This document shows, piece by piece, positions 9,056 to 17,640 of a stretch of DNA of 64,000 nucleotides; position 1 is the first letter of the stretch, and every line of letters starts with the position of its first letter. The stretch comes from Chitinophagaceae bacterium BSSC1 (GTDB lineage: Bacteria; Bacteroidota; Bacteroidia; Chitinophagales; Chitinophagaceae): the NCBI GenBank assembly GCA_002256435.1, contig NKJC01000004.1, positions 62,001-126,000 of the forward strand, read 5' to 3'. The notes under the pieces were generated by a model. That model worked only from the letters and a program-made list of their open reading frames with translations, searched no databases and had not been told where the DNA came from. A program made the position numbers and the translations under genes.

Positions 9056-9739
9056 ATGTCTGAAGCAATTGTATCTATTAAGAATGCCAATATTTACCAA
9101 GGAACCAACTTGGTATTGCAGAATGTGAACTTTGAAGTGCAGAAGGGAGAATTTGTATACCTGGTTGGAAAAACCGGTACAGGCAAGAGTAGCTTACTCA
9201 AAACCTTGTATGGAGAACTTCAATTAACAGAAGGCACTGGCACGGTAGTGGGTTTTGACCTGCCCAGCATGGATTGGAAAAAAGTACCCTTTCTCCGCCG
9301 TAACCTTGGTGTGATCTTCCAAGACTTTCAACTACTCACCGATAGAAATGTACACGAGAACCTCAGATTTGTGCTCAAAGCCACAGGTTGGAAAGACGAG
9401 ATGCTCATGGAAGAGAAGATCAATGACGTGCTAGACAAAGTGGGTTTGAAAAGCAAGGGTTTTAAAATGCCTTTTGAAATGAGTGGTGGAGAACAACAAA
9501 GGGTAGATATTGCCCGTGCCCTGCTCAACTCACCCAAGTTGATCCTAGCGGATGAGCCCACCGGCAACCTAGACCCCGAAACCAGTGATGAGATCATGCA
9601 GCTCCTACTCAAGATTGCCAAAGACTACGGAACCACCGTGATCATGGCTACCCATGACTTTATTGTGATTAACCGATATCCATCCAGAATGCTGAAAACG
9701 GAATTGGGAAAATTGATTGACAGTGCGGCTACTAATTAG
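9056..9739 (+). CDS. ftsE: FtsE-type ABC transporter ATP-binding protein
   Basis: 227 residues of an ABC ATPase: Walker [11 protein letters not shown]-loop VIFQDFQLL, signature [16 protein letters not shown], Walker [13 protein letters not shown], and an H-loop in MATHDF. The close match to FtsE/LolD-type ATPases and the standalone setting fit FtsE, which with FtsX controls septal peptidoglycan hydrolases; no ftsX is adjacent, so the symbol is inference. ATG 9056 ([16 protein letters not shown]) is used rather than a start 8 codons upstream, as it begins the conserved fold. Confidence 0.85.
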   Translation: MSEAIVSIKNANIYQGTNLVLQNVNFEVQKGEFVYLVGKTGTGKSSLLKTLYGELQLTEGTGTVVGFDLPSMDWKKVPFLRRNLGVIFQDFQLLTDRNVHENLRFVLKATGWKDEMLMEEKINDVLDKVGLKSKGFKMPFEMSGGEQQRVDIARALLNSPKLILADEPTGNLDPETSDEIMQLLLKIAKDYGTTVIMATHDFIVINRYPSRMLKTELGKLIDSAATN

Positions 9740-9798
9740 TAAATTGTTTTTAGTTAGGCTATTATCTTATTAGTTTTAGTTAGTTTAATACTTTAACG

Positions 9799-10002
9799 AT
9801 GCCACAGATTACATTGAACATACCATCAGAAAAATTAGAACTTCTCAAAGAAGTGTCTGATGCAATGGGTTTGGAGTCTGAGGAGTTGAATCTTATTTCA
9901 ACATCTCCTGATTGGCATCAGCAAGTATTGAATGAGCGTTTGGAGAAATTTAAGTCCGGTCATTCAAAACTTCACAATTGGGAAGATTTTGAAAAGGATT
10001 AA
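9799..10002 (+). CDS. Small antitoxin-like protein next to a broken ParE toxin
   Basis: 67 residues (MPQITLNIPSEKLELLKEV), strongly charged at the C-terminus (HNWEDFEKD), like addiction-module antitoxins that precede ParE/RelE toxins. The DNA straight after its stop encodes only the C-terminal third of such a toxin. It is therefore probably an orphan antitoxin left after the toxin was lost. The DNA-binding fold is not clear to me from sequence. Confidence 0.65.
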   Translation: MPQITLNIPSEKLELLKEVSDAMGLESEELNLISTSPDWHQQVLNERLEKFKSGHSKLHNWEDFEKD

Positions 10003-10004
10003 TC

Positions 10005-10115
10005 TCCCCCTATCAAATTCATTATCTTATCCAAGAAGAAGACTTTAAAATCATCTTATTTGCTGTTTTACATGGCTTTAGGAGTCCTAATTACATAAAA
10101 AATAGAAATAAATAA
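10005..10115 (+). pseudogene. Remnant of a ParE/RelE-family toxin (C-terminal end)
   Basis: From CCC 10008 the frame reads PYQIHYLIQEEDFKIILFA, then VLHGFRSPNYIKNRNK and a stop at 10113. The pattern, a short beta-hairpin with PYxI..I..E, then I.LFAVLHGFRSP, is the usual end of ParE-type toxins. No start codon or N-terminal half exists; the preceding bases belong to the antitoxin gene. The toxin seems to have lost about 60 N-terminal residues. Confidence 0.7.
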
Positions 10116-10208
10116 AGAAATTTTACCAGCGTTCTTCTCTCTTCACGTTCCTCTCCTTGGAGCCAGCTCGCGACTTACTTGTTTTTCAAGGTTTTCAAAA
10201 ATGCTGTT

Positions 10209-10375
10209 TTTTATACTTGTTCTAGTATAAATCGAGGGGTGTTATTTTATACTTGTTCTAGTATAAAATAGAAGGGCCGTTTTATACACGTTCTAGTATA
10301 AAATAGAAGGGTCGTTTTTATACACGTTCTAGTATAAAATAGGAGGGCCGTTTTTATACACGTTCTAGTATAAAA
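10209..10375. repeat. Five regularly spaced 24-bp palindromic repeats
   Basis: Five copies at 10209-10232, 10245-10268, 10280-10303, 10316-10339 and 10352-10375. Each has arms TTTTATAC and GTATAAAA (the last base differs in copy 1) around an 8-base centre, TTGTTCTA in copies 1-2 and ACGTTCTA in copies 3-5. The period is 35-36 bp. The 11-12 bases between copies are also similar (AGAAGGGCCG type), so this is a tandem array, not CRISPR. It lies in the 400-bp gene-free stretch between the toxin remnant and the glycosyltransferase genes. Confidence 0.85.
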
Positions 10376-10433
10376 ACTGGGGTATTTCTAAAATTCAAAA
10401 AAACGGTAACCTATCTTGTGTTGCACTTAATTT

Positions 10434-10516
10434 TTCGCTTTTCACTTCCTTCCCTCTCTTCACTCTTCACTCTTCACTTTCTTCCCTCTCTTCACTCTTC
10501 ACTCTTCACTTTCTTC
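10434..10516. repeat. Low-complexity CTTCACT-type repeat
   Basis: A pyrimidine-rich strand made of TTCACTC units, with a larger unit (CTTCCCTCTC then TTCACTCTTCACTC) repeated about twice. It abuts the 3' end of the glycosyltransferase gene at 10515. I see no gene in it. Confidence 0.6.
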
Positions 10517-11642
10517 ATTCACCCCAAATCCATCCCACCTGCTTCTGAGCATTGGCGGCATTATTGAACATAGGCGTGAGTAGGCGCTTACGGCCCTCAA
10601 TTTCTGTTTGGGTAAAGGGTTGGTGGTAGAGCTGGGTAATCAGTTCCTGAAAGGCGGTGGCGGTAGTGCCAATATAGCAAGCGGGACTCAGACCAGATCC
10701 GGCAACCATGGCTTCATTGACTACGCAGTGGCGGCCATGAAACAGGGCGTTCACTAGTTTTACCTTCATCCCGGTTTCTATATAGGCGGGCAATACATTA
10801 ATATGGGCCTTGGCCAGCATATCCTGCATTTCTTTTTCAGAAGGGTTGGCTACCAGACAGGTATGAGAATGCACATGGGCCAGTTCTAATAGCTGAGGCG
10901 ATGGGTTCTTTCCGGCAATCACCAATGGAATCTTGATTTTCTCAAAGACCTCTTTGAGCAGCCAGATAGCGGCTTTTTCATTGGCGTCAATACTCAGGTC
11001 TGCGTGATAAAAGCAATAATTGCCCATGCCTTCTAGGCAATCAACCTTCCATTCGGGTAGGTAGAGGGGCAAGTGTTCAATGTTTTTGCAACCAAACTCG
11101 TCTCTATACACCTGGTCATCGGCTTCGGTTACACCCCAGAAAGTAGCTTTTTGGGCCAATTGAGCCTCGTATTTGCGCAATAAGCGGCTCTCGCTCCAGT
11201 AATAGGCTTTCTTTAAAGGAGAACTACTGCTGCGGTATAAGTCTTTGTAATAGCGATATTCTACATTGTGTAAACGAACAAAACACTTGCGGTCCTTGAA
11301 CCTAGGATCCATCACTGGGTAGCTGCAGTGCACCCCCTCCATGAAAATGGGGTAATCATCTTGGAGCAGGTTCTGTAGAAGGTCCTCGTTTTTGCGGCTA
11401 GCCACAATATAGGGCAGGGCGCTTGAAATGGCTTGATGTCCCTTTTTACGTGGGTAATAGTTGACAGACTCGCAATATTGGTTCAGGATTTCCTGTTTGC
11501 CACGACCATAGTCAAAGCAGTGTAAATGGATCTTAACCCCGGCCGCTTGCAAGGCGGGAAGTTTATAATATAGGTCAAATGCGCCGCCATAATCAGCCGG
11601 GTAGGGCACGTTAAGAGAGATAATATGTAAGTGCTTGTCCAA
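10515..11642 (-). CDS. Glycosyltransferase (GT-B type)
   Basis: 375 residues with a GT-B layout: N-terminal HIISLNVPYPADYGGAFDLY (typical start of GT4-like enzymes that loses against hosts of sugars) and a C-terminal donor-binding half with PLVIAGKNPS, HINVLPAYIETGMKVKLVNAL and HCVVNEAMVAGSGL. The E-x7-E donor motif is not clean. Donor and acceptor are unknown; a role in surface polysaccharide or lipid glycosylation is inference. It follows the second glycosyltransferase gene with one base between them, so the two are probably co-transcribed from the promoter near 12854. Confidence 0.85.
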   Translation of the reverse strand: MDKHLHIISLNVPYPADYGGAFDLYYKLPALQAAGVKIHLHCFDYGRGKQEILNQYCESVNYYPRKKGHQAISSALPYIVASRKNEDLLQNLLQDDYPIFMEGVHCSYPVMDPRFKDRKCFVRLHNVEYRYYKDLYRSSSSPLKKAYYWSESRLLRKYEAQLAQKATFWGVTEADDQVYRDEFGCKNIEHLPLYLPEWKVDCLEGMGNYCFYHADLSIDANEKAAIWLLKEVFEKIKIPLVIAGKNPSPQLLELAHVHSHTCLVANPSEKEMQDMLAKAHINVLPAYIETGMKVKLVNALFHGRHCVVNEAMVAGSGLSPACYIGTTATAFQELITQLYHQPFTQTEIEGRKRLLTPMFNNAANAQKQVGWIWGE

Positions 11643-11643
11643 A

Positions 11644-12834
11644 TTAGTGGTTTATAAAAATGCGATCATAGAATGCTAGCAAGACCTTTTCCTCTGATTC
11701 CCAGTTCAAAACGCGCCTAGCTTGCAAGCAATTTTCTTTCAATCTATGGTACAAAACACGGTCTTCCAGCAATTTGTTCAGTCCTTGGGCAATTGTTTCT
11801 GGCTGGGTGTCTGGAATTAACAATCCTATTTCCCATTGGTCCTGAATGGCTCGGTACTCTGGGTAGTCAACACAGAGCTGTGGAATCCCCGCCATAATAT
11901 AGTCAAAAAAGCGGTTGGCCAATGAATGGTATTGGTTATGCCCCTGGGCTTCAAAAAGGGTAATTCCCGCATAAGCCAAGGGAGTGGTAGCCTGTAAAAC
12001 CTGGGGAGCAAGGGGTTTAAATACTTCTATTTTATAATTAAGTGAATATTGATTAATAATTGATAATGATTGATTTATAAAATTTCCTGTTCCATAAATC
12101 CGCAAAGGGGCAGCTACCCATTGCATGGCCGGGATCAGGGTTTCAAAACACCTGCCATGGTTTACCGCACCTTGGTAAATAAAGAAGGGTTGCGGTTCTG
12201 CCTGCGGCGATGGGCTCAGTTTTGGGCGGGGCACTGCATGCGGCGATGGCTTCTCAGAATCCATCTCAGTAGCCTTCGGCGATGGCTCCAAGCTGGCTGC
12301 TTTGGCTGCCTCTGTTAGCTTTGGTAGGTTCCGCACCACGGCATAGTTAACCCCATATTCCTGTTGAAAAGCATTGGCAATCCATTGGTTTACGGTATAT
12401 CCAAGCGGAAATCGCCTTAGGCTAAAGCTTTCAATGGCTTTCCAGACCTTTTGAATAGCCGGCCGGCTCATGACTTCTTTTTGCTGGGTAAAGTACTCGT
12501 GAGCGTCATAAACCCGGATTTTGCCCCTAATTAGACTGGCCCAGTAGACTGGGAGAATGGTGTCAAGGTCAATAGCGCAAAACAGATCGCCAGGTTGGAA
12601 TAGTAGGAAAAAGAAGAGTCTTAGGTTGAATTCCAGGTACATCAGCGGTCCTTTGCTGCTCCAGCACTTGAGCCGATGCTGTTCAAAACCCTGTTCAGAG
12701 AGTGGGGGCTGCCCCTTTATGGACCTTCCCACCAGCAAAACTTGGTAGCCATTTTGGGCTAGACTGCCACAGATTCTTTGCATCCGTTGGTCAAAGTTGA
12801 GTTGGTTGGTAACCGTGAAAACAAGTCTGGGCAT
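11644..12834 (-). CDS. Glycosyltransferase with a repeat-derived linker
   Basis: 396 residues. The N-terminal half (LVFTVTNQLNFDQRMQRICG, VYDAHEYFTQQ) and C-terminal half (HSLANRFFDYIMAGIPQLCV) fit a GT-B glycosyltransferase of group 1 type. Between the halves, at about residues 172-215, is a Pro/Ser/Glu/Ala-rich stretch encoded by repeated CCATCGCCGCAGGC-like units (12200-12320), probably an inserted dispersed repeat that keeps the frame open. It is the first gene of a two-gene operon; a TATATTTG box lies at 12861-12854. Confidence 0.85.
   Translation of the reverse strand: MPRLVFTVTNQLNFDQRMQRICGSLAQNGYQVLLVGRSIKGQPPLSEQGFEQHRLKCWSSKGPLMYLEFNLRLFFFLLFQPGDLFCAIDLDTILPVYWASLIRGKIRVYDAHEYFTQQKEVMSRPAIQKVWKAIESFSLRRFPLGYTVNQWIANAFQQEYGVNYAVVRNLPKLTEAAKAASLEPSPKATEMDSEKPSPHAVPRPKLSPSPQAEPQPFFIYQGAVNHGRCFETLIPAMQWVAAPLRIYGTGNFINQSLSIINQYSLNYKIEVFKPLAPQVLQATTPLAYAGITLFEAQGHNQYHSLANRFFDYIMAGIPQLCVDYPEYRAIQDQWEIGLLIPDTQPETIAQGLNKLLEDRVLYHRLKENCLQARRVLNWESEEKVLLAFYDRIFINH
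12200..12320 (-). repeat. Dispersed GCC(A/G)TCGCCG-type repeat inside a glycosyltransferase gene
   Basis: On the minus strand the core CCATCGCCG occurs three times here (near 12287, 12250 and 12216), followed by AAGGC, CATGC or CAGGC. A related TATCGCCGCAGGC lies within the amidohydrolase gene near 22,425, and TATCGCCGCTTCG follows tRNA-Leu near 32,840. It codes for the Pro/Ser-rich linker of the enzyme. Confidence 0.55.
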
Positions 12835-12853
12835 TTGGCGGGCTAGGTTGGGA

Positions 12854-12861
12854 CAAATATA
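12854..12861 (-). promoter_or_regulatory. -7 box of the glycosyltransferase operon
   Basis: On the minus strand this is TATATTTG, an exact TAnnTTTG, ending 19 bases before the ATG at 12834. No good -33 box was seen. Confidence 0.45.
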
Positions 12862-13074
12862 CGGCCGGGAGCATCAAGAATGTGGGTAAAAAACGGGCTA
12901 ATTTTATCCACTTTTGAACTTGTTAATTACTTATAAATCAATTGATTGCAAATAGTCAATTCACATTCCTAGAAAAAACATGTTTATTTCTCCACCTATT
13001 ATGCACAGGCCCTAGGATGAATTCCTTTTTCTATCCCTTTTTTGGTATGTTCGCAAGTACTAAAAGGTAAGAAC

Positions 13075-16000
13075 GTGAGATTAAAATCGCTAGAAATTAA
13101 AGGATTCAAAAGCTTTGCCGATAAAACGGTAGTCAGCTTTGACGAAGGAATCACAGGAATTATTGGACCGAATGGCTGTGGGAAAAGTAATATCATTGAC
13201 TCAATTCGTTGGGTAATTGGGGAGCAAAAGATCTCTGCCTTGCGTTCTGAAAACTTAGACGCCCTGGTATTCAACGGGAGTAAAACCCGTTCAGCTAGTG
13301 GTATGGCAGAAGTGAGTTTGACTTTTGAAAACACCAAGAACCTGCTCCCAACCGAGTTTAGTACGGTAACTGTTACGCGTAGGTTCTACAAAAACGGGGA
13401 GAGCGAGTATCGTTTGAACGATGTGAGTTGCCGACTAAAAGACATCCATAACCTATTCTTGGATACCGGTGTGAGCACCGATAGCTATGCCATCATTGAA
13501 CTGGGCATGGTGGACGATATTATCAGGGATAAGGAGAATAGCCGTAGAAGAATGCTGGAACAGGCGGCCGGTATTACCATCTACAAAACCCGTAAAAAAG
13601 AAGCCAAGAGCAAGTTAGACGCTACTGAACAGGATTTAGCGCGTATTGAAGACTTGCTATTTGAAATCAATAACCAGCTCAAAACCCTTGAAAATCAGTC
13701 TAAAAAGGCTGAAAAGTACTTTGAAATTAAGAAGGACTACAAGGAGATCAGCATTGAACTAGCCAAAGCTGCACTGGAAGGATTCAACATCACTTACCAT
13801 GATTTGAACGAGCAGCAAAACTCTGAAGTAGACAAAAAAGCACAATTAGAAGCGGAGATAGCCACTGAAGAAGCGGCCATTGAGCAAGAGAAATTGGGCT
13901 TTATTGAAAAAGAGCGCGCCTTGCAATCCAAGCAACACGCTTTCAATGACTTGTTGCAAAACTTGCGCGGCAAGGAAAATGAAAGAAACCTAGCTACCCA
14001 AAAACTCCACTACCTCAAAGAAAAAGAAGGCAGCCTAAAAGCATTCTTGGAAAAAGCCAATGGTCAACTCAAAACCATTGGGGATTCTATTGAGTATACT
14101 CAAATGCAGGTGGAGGAAGAAGCGGGCAAATTGGTAGAAATGCAGGACCGTGTAGACACGGCCAAAACTGATATTGAAGACAAGCGCCAAACCTTTGACG
14201 AAAAACGTTCAGGTGTTGACGCGGTTAGGGGTAAATACCAATCCATTCAACGTGCACAGTTTGACGCGGAGAAAAAAGTGGCGGTGGCCGATACCAGCAT
14301 TCAGAACCTGCAAAGGGCTCAAACCCTGCAGGTAGACGAAAAGACCAATCGGAACTACCAAATTGAGCAACTGACCCTGGAACTGGAAGAAAAGGAATCT
14401 AGCCTGGAAGCCAAAAGGGTAGAACTGCAACAATTGCAGGATCACCACGAGAAAACCAAGGCTCAGATCTTTGAAGCTCAAGCTGCCATGGAGGCATTGC
14501 GCAATGAACTAGCTGAGGAAAGCCGCAAGTTAGACGCCAAGCGCAATGAGTTTGCCTTGTTAAAAAGCTTGATTGATAGCATGGAAGGCTATCCAGAAAG
14601 CATCAAATTCTTACACAAGAACCCAGAGTGGAACCATAACGCGCCCATTCTCTCCGATATCATTTACGTAAACGAAGAGTATCGCACAGCAGTAGAAAAC
14701 GTATTGGAGCCTTACCTAAACTACTATGTAGTAAACAACCTTACTGAAGGTTTGCAGGCGGTTCAATTGCTGGATCAAAACAAAAAGGGTAAGGCCAATT
14801 TCTTCCTGATGGAGAAATTCAGGGATATTAAGGTAGAAACCCATCAACCCGCTGGCACCATCAAGGCGCTGGATGTGATTGAAGTGGATGATCAGTACCA
14901 AGACCTAGCCAACTACCTCTTAGGCAATGTTTATATTGCTGAGAATGAAGAAGCCATTAACAATAGTAATGGCGCCGTAGTCTTAGAAAAGCACGGAAAA
15001 TTTGTAAAAGGCAAGTATACCCTTACTGGCGGATCCGTTGGTCTGTTTGAAGGAAAGAAAATTGGTAGGGCCAAGAACCTAGAAAAATTGCAGGATGAAA
15101 TCATTTTGCAAGACGCCGTGGTGAATGCCTTGAAGCAAGAGATCAAACTCAAGCACAGCGAAGTTATTGAATACAACGAGCAACTCAAAGACGGTGCTAT
15201 CAAGCAAACCGAGAATGAGATTAACCAGTTGACCAACCAGTTATTTGCCGCGCGCAACAAGTTTGAGAACTTGACTCACGCCCAAACCGCTGGTCAACAG
15301 CGTCTAGAAGATATTGAACTACGTTTGCAAGAAGAGCAGGAAGCCATTGCGGAAACCAGGGAATCTTTGATAGACCTGAATGAGCAATTGCAAGCTACTA
15401 CCCAAGAAATGCAATTGGTAGAACAAGATTATCAATTGGCCGAGCAGGAATACAATTTTGCCTCTGTTCAGTACAATGAGATCAACCTCTCTTTAACCAG
15501 ACAGCAAAGTAAGATCAATGGTTTGAAACAGGAATTGGTGTTCAAAGAGAACCAACTCAATGACTTGCACAACCAGATCCAGTCCAATACCCAACAATTA
15601 TCAGAAGCTTCTGGCAATATTGAAGAGGGTGCCCAAGCCATGCAAGCGGCCGAATTGGAATTGGTAGAACTCTTGCGTACCAAGGAAGTGGAAGAGAAGT
15701 CACTCAATGAAGCAGACCAAGAATACTATAACCTGCGCAATAGCTTACAGGAAAAAGAAAGTGCCCTGCGTTTGAAAATCAAGAGCAAGGAGCAGATTGA
15801 CCACCTAGTTACTGAGATCAAAGACCGTTTGAACGAGTTGAAACTGCAGTTAGCAGGTATGAAAGAGCGTTTGAGTGTGGAATTCAAAGTTGAATTGGAT
15901 GAGATCCTTGACCAGGCTCGTAGTACCGAAACTACCTTGGAAGAATTACAAGCCAGTTCAGACCGCATGAAAAAGCGTCTGGAGAATATGGGTGAAGTAA

Positions 16001-16596
16001 ACCCTACCGCTATTGAAGCTTATACAGAGATGAAGAAGCGTTATGAGTTTATCTTAGAGCAAAAGAATGACCTGGTTTCTGCCAAGGATAGTTTGTTGCA
16101 AACCATCCAAGAAGTAGAAGCAACGGCCAACCAACAGTTCTTAGATACCTTTAATAAAGTGCGCGAGAATTTCCAGAAAGTGTTCAAAGCCCTGTTTACA
16201 GAAGAAGATACGGCCGATATGGTCTTGGTAGATCCTACCAACCTGGCAGAAACCGGTATTGATATTGTGGCCAAGCCCAAGGGTAAACGCCCGTCTTCCA
16301 TTACCCAGTTGAGTGGGGGAGAAAAGACCCTGACCGCAACAGCTTTATTGTTTGCCATCTACCTGATCAAGCCCGCTCCATTCTGTATCTTGGATGAGGT
16401 GGATGCTCCTTTGGATGATGCCAACGTAGGCAAGTTTACCCAGATGATCAAGAAGTTCAGTGATAACTCACAGTTCATTATTGTTACCCACAACAAGCAG
16501 ACCATGAGCGCCGTAGACGTGATCTATGGGGTAACCATGCAGGAAGCCGGGGTAAGTAAGCTGGTGCCGGTAGACTTTAGAAGTCTGGCTAATTAG
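13075..16596 (+). CDS. smc: Chromosome segregation protein SMC
   Basis: An SMC ATPase that with ScpA and ScpB compacts and separates chromosomes. 1173 residues: N-terminal head with LKSLEIKGFKSFADKTVV and Walker A GPNGCGKSNI; long coiled coils to either side of a hinge (about residues 510-660); C-terminal head with signature QLSGGEKTLTATALL and Walker B CILDEVDAPLDDANV. I prefer GTG 13075, preceded by AAAAGG, giving the usual VRLKSLEIKGF start. The ATG 11 codons upstream lies inside TATGTTCG, which looks like a -7 box. No scp gene is adjacent. A terminator follows the stop. Confidence 0.95.
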   Translation: MRLKSLEIKGFKSFADKTVVSFDEGITGIIGPNGCGKSNIIDSIRWVIGEQKISALRSENLDALVFNGSKTRSASGMAEVSLTFENTKNLLPTEFSTVTVTRRFYKNGESEYRLNDVSCRLKDIHNLFLDTGVSTDSYAIIELGMVDDIIRDKENSRRRMLEQAAGITIYKTRKKEAKSKLDATEQDLARIEDLLFEINNQLKTLENQSKKAEKYFEIKKDYKEISIELAKAALEGFNITYHDLNEQQNSEVDKKAQLEAEIATEEAAIEQEKLGFIEKERALQSKQHAFNDLLQNLRGKENERNLATQKLHYLKEKEGSLKAFLEKANGQLKTIGDSIEYTQMQVEEEAGKLVEMQDRVDTAKTDIEDKRQTFDEKRSGVDAVRGKYQSIQRAQFDAEKKVAVADTSIQNLQRAQTLQVDEKTNRNYQIEQLTLELEEKESSLEAKRVELQQLQDHHEKTKAQIFEAQAAMEALRNELAEESRKLDAKRNEFALLKSLIDSMEGYPESIKFLHKNPEWNHNAPILSDIIYVNEEYRTAVENVLEPYLNYYVVNNLTEGLQAVQLLDQNKKGKANFFLMEKFRDIKVETHQPAGTIKALDVIEVDDQYQDLANYLLGNVYIAENEEAINNSNGAVVLEKHGKFVKGKYTLTGGSVGLFEGKKIGRAKNLEKLQDEIILQDAVVNALKQEIKLKHSEVIEYNEQLKDGAIKQTENEINQLTNQLFAARNKFENLTHAQTAGQQRLEDIELRLQEEQEAIAETRESLIDLNEQLQATTQEMQLVEQDYQLAEQEYNFASVQYNEINLSLTRQQSKINGLKQELVFKENQLNDLHNQIQSNTQQLSEASGNIEEGAQAMQAAELELVELLRTKEVEEKSLNEADQEYYNLRNSLQEKESALRLKIKSKEQIDHLVTEIKDRLNELKLQLAGMKERLSVEFKVELDEILDQARSTETTLEELQASSDRMKKRLENMGEVNPTAIEAYTEMKKRYEFILEQKNDLVSAKDSLLQTIQEVEATANQQFLDTFNKVRENFQKVFKALFTEEDTADMVLVDPTNLAETGIDIVAKPKGKRPSSITQLSGGEKTLTATALLFAIYLIKPAPFCILDEVDAPLDDANVGKFTQMIKKFSDNSQFIIVTHNKQTMSAVDVIYGVTMQEAGVSKLVPVDFRSLAN

Positions 16597-16616
16597 AGAT
16601 TCAACCATTTTTATAC

Positions 16617-16646
16617 AAGGACTAACCTACGGGTTGGTCCTTTTTT
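16617..16646 (+). terminator. Terminator of smc
   Basis: AGGACTAACC and GGTTGGTCCT form a 10-bp stem with one G-T pair and a TACG loop, followed by TTTTTT, 20 bases after the smc stop. Confidence 0.85.
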
Positions 16647-16676
16647 ATAACCACCCTCGGGTCTAATTCAACTCCC

Positions 16677-17111
16677 TTGACCAAGATAGTAGTGCCTTTA
16701 TACCTGGTTTGTTTGTTTTGCTATATCCTCTTTAGCAGACAGCCTGACTATTTTGATAGTGAGTTTGCGCAAGCTACCATGGTGAATTGGCCGGATGGTT
16801 CATCAGGAAAACCTGTTTTGCAGGCGGAATATTCCGATGGCTACAAGCTGCACCATATTAATGTAGACTATCTATTTAGGGATCACCAATTGGGGGAAAA
16901 GCTAACCATTATCTATGAGCCCAAGAATCCAGAGCTGGCCCAAGAGTATGCATTAATGGGGTATTGGATGGGTTGGGGAGAGTTAATTTGGTCTTTGCTA
17001 TTACTAGGAATTAGTTGGGGTGTGGCTGTTTCGGTTACCCAAAATCCCACCCCGGAAGCCTTGTTGGAACAGCTAAATTATAAGGAGCCGGACAAGCCTA
17101 GGTATGATTAG
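16677..17111 (+). CDS. Small membrane protein, DUF3592-like
   Basis: 144 residues if TTG 16677 is used, or slightly shorter from GTG 16692. A membrane helix at the N-terminus (VVPLYLVCLFCYILF) is followed by an extracytoplasmic stretch with YLFRDHQLGEKLTIIYEPKNPE, the DUF3592-like beta region, and a second helix (LIWSLLLLGISWGVAVSV). Function unknown. It lies alone between the smc terminator and the convergent smpB gene. The start codon is uncertain as no ATG precedes the first helix. Confidence 0.7.
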   Translation: MTKIVVPLYLVCLFCYILFSRQPDYFDSEFAQATMVNWPDGSSGKPVLQAEYSDGYKLHHINVDYLFRDHQLGEKLTIIYEPKNPELAQEYALMGYWMGWGELIWSLLLLGISWGVAVSVTQNPTPEALLEQLNYKEPDKPRYD

Positions 17112-17160
17112 ACTTTAATTTTATTTTAGTAAACTCTTGTAAGGTATTCTAAATCAGTTA

Positions 17161-17604
17161 CTATCGCTTTAGCAAGCGCTTAATTTCTTTTTCTACGTCA
17201 CGCCCCTTGATGGTTTCACGCTTGTCGTAGTTCTTCTTACCTCTACCAATCCCAATCTCAATTTTCACCAGGTTCTTGTCTGTGAAAAAGACTTTGAGGG
17301 GAACAATGGTATAACCCTTGTCCTTCATCTTGGTCTGGAGTTTTTTGAGTTCACGCTTATTGAGCAGGAGTTTTCTATCATGCACCTCAATATGGTTATT
17401 GGCCGATCCATGAGAATAGGAAGCAATAAACAGGGCCCGAACCCAGAGTTCACCCTTGTCAAACAAACAGAAAGAATCATTGAAACTGACTTTTCCCTCC
17501 CGAATAGACTTGACTTCTGTGCCCAGCAATACAATGCCCGCCACATATTTGTCTTCTATCTGGTAATTGAAATAGGCCTGCCTGTTGTTCATTTCCTTGG
17601 TCAT
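17161..17604 (-). CDS. smpB: SsrA-binding protein
   Basis: It brings tmRNA to stalled ribosomes in trans-translation. The 147 residues are the usual length, with N-terminal NRQAYFNYQIEDKYVAGIVL, the core GTEVKSIREGKVSFNDSF and ASYSHGSANNHIEVHDRKLL, LLNKRELKKL, and the basic C-terminal tail (GRGKKNYDKRETIKGRDVEK). The tmRNA gene itself is not seen in this window. It lies 36 bases downstream of accD on the same strand and could be co-transcribed with it. Confidence 0.97.
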   Translation of the reverse strand: MTKEMNNRQAYFNYQIEDKYVAGIVLLGTEVKSIREGKVSFNDSFCLFDKGELWVRALFIASYSHGSANNHIEVHDRKLLLNKRELKKLQTKMKDKGYTIVPLKVFFTDKNLVKIEIGIGRGKKNYDKRETIKGRDVEKEIKRLLKR

Positions 17605-17640
17605 ACGCTACAGTTTCCTTTGGCAGTGGTCAGTAAATCC

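Noticed and set aside
10209..10375. CRISPR array
   Set aside because: Units are 24 bp with 11-12 bp between them, and the between-unit bases are themselves similar; no cas gene is in the window.
12070..12318. Plus-strand frame within the glycosyltransferase
   Set aside because: Shadow produced by the dispersed repeats.
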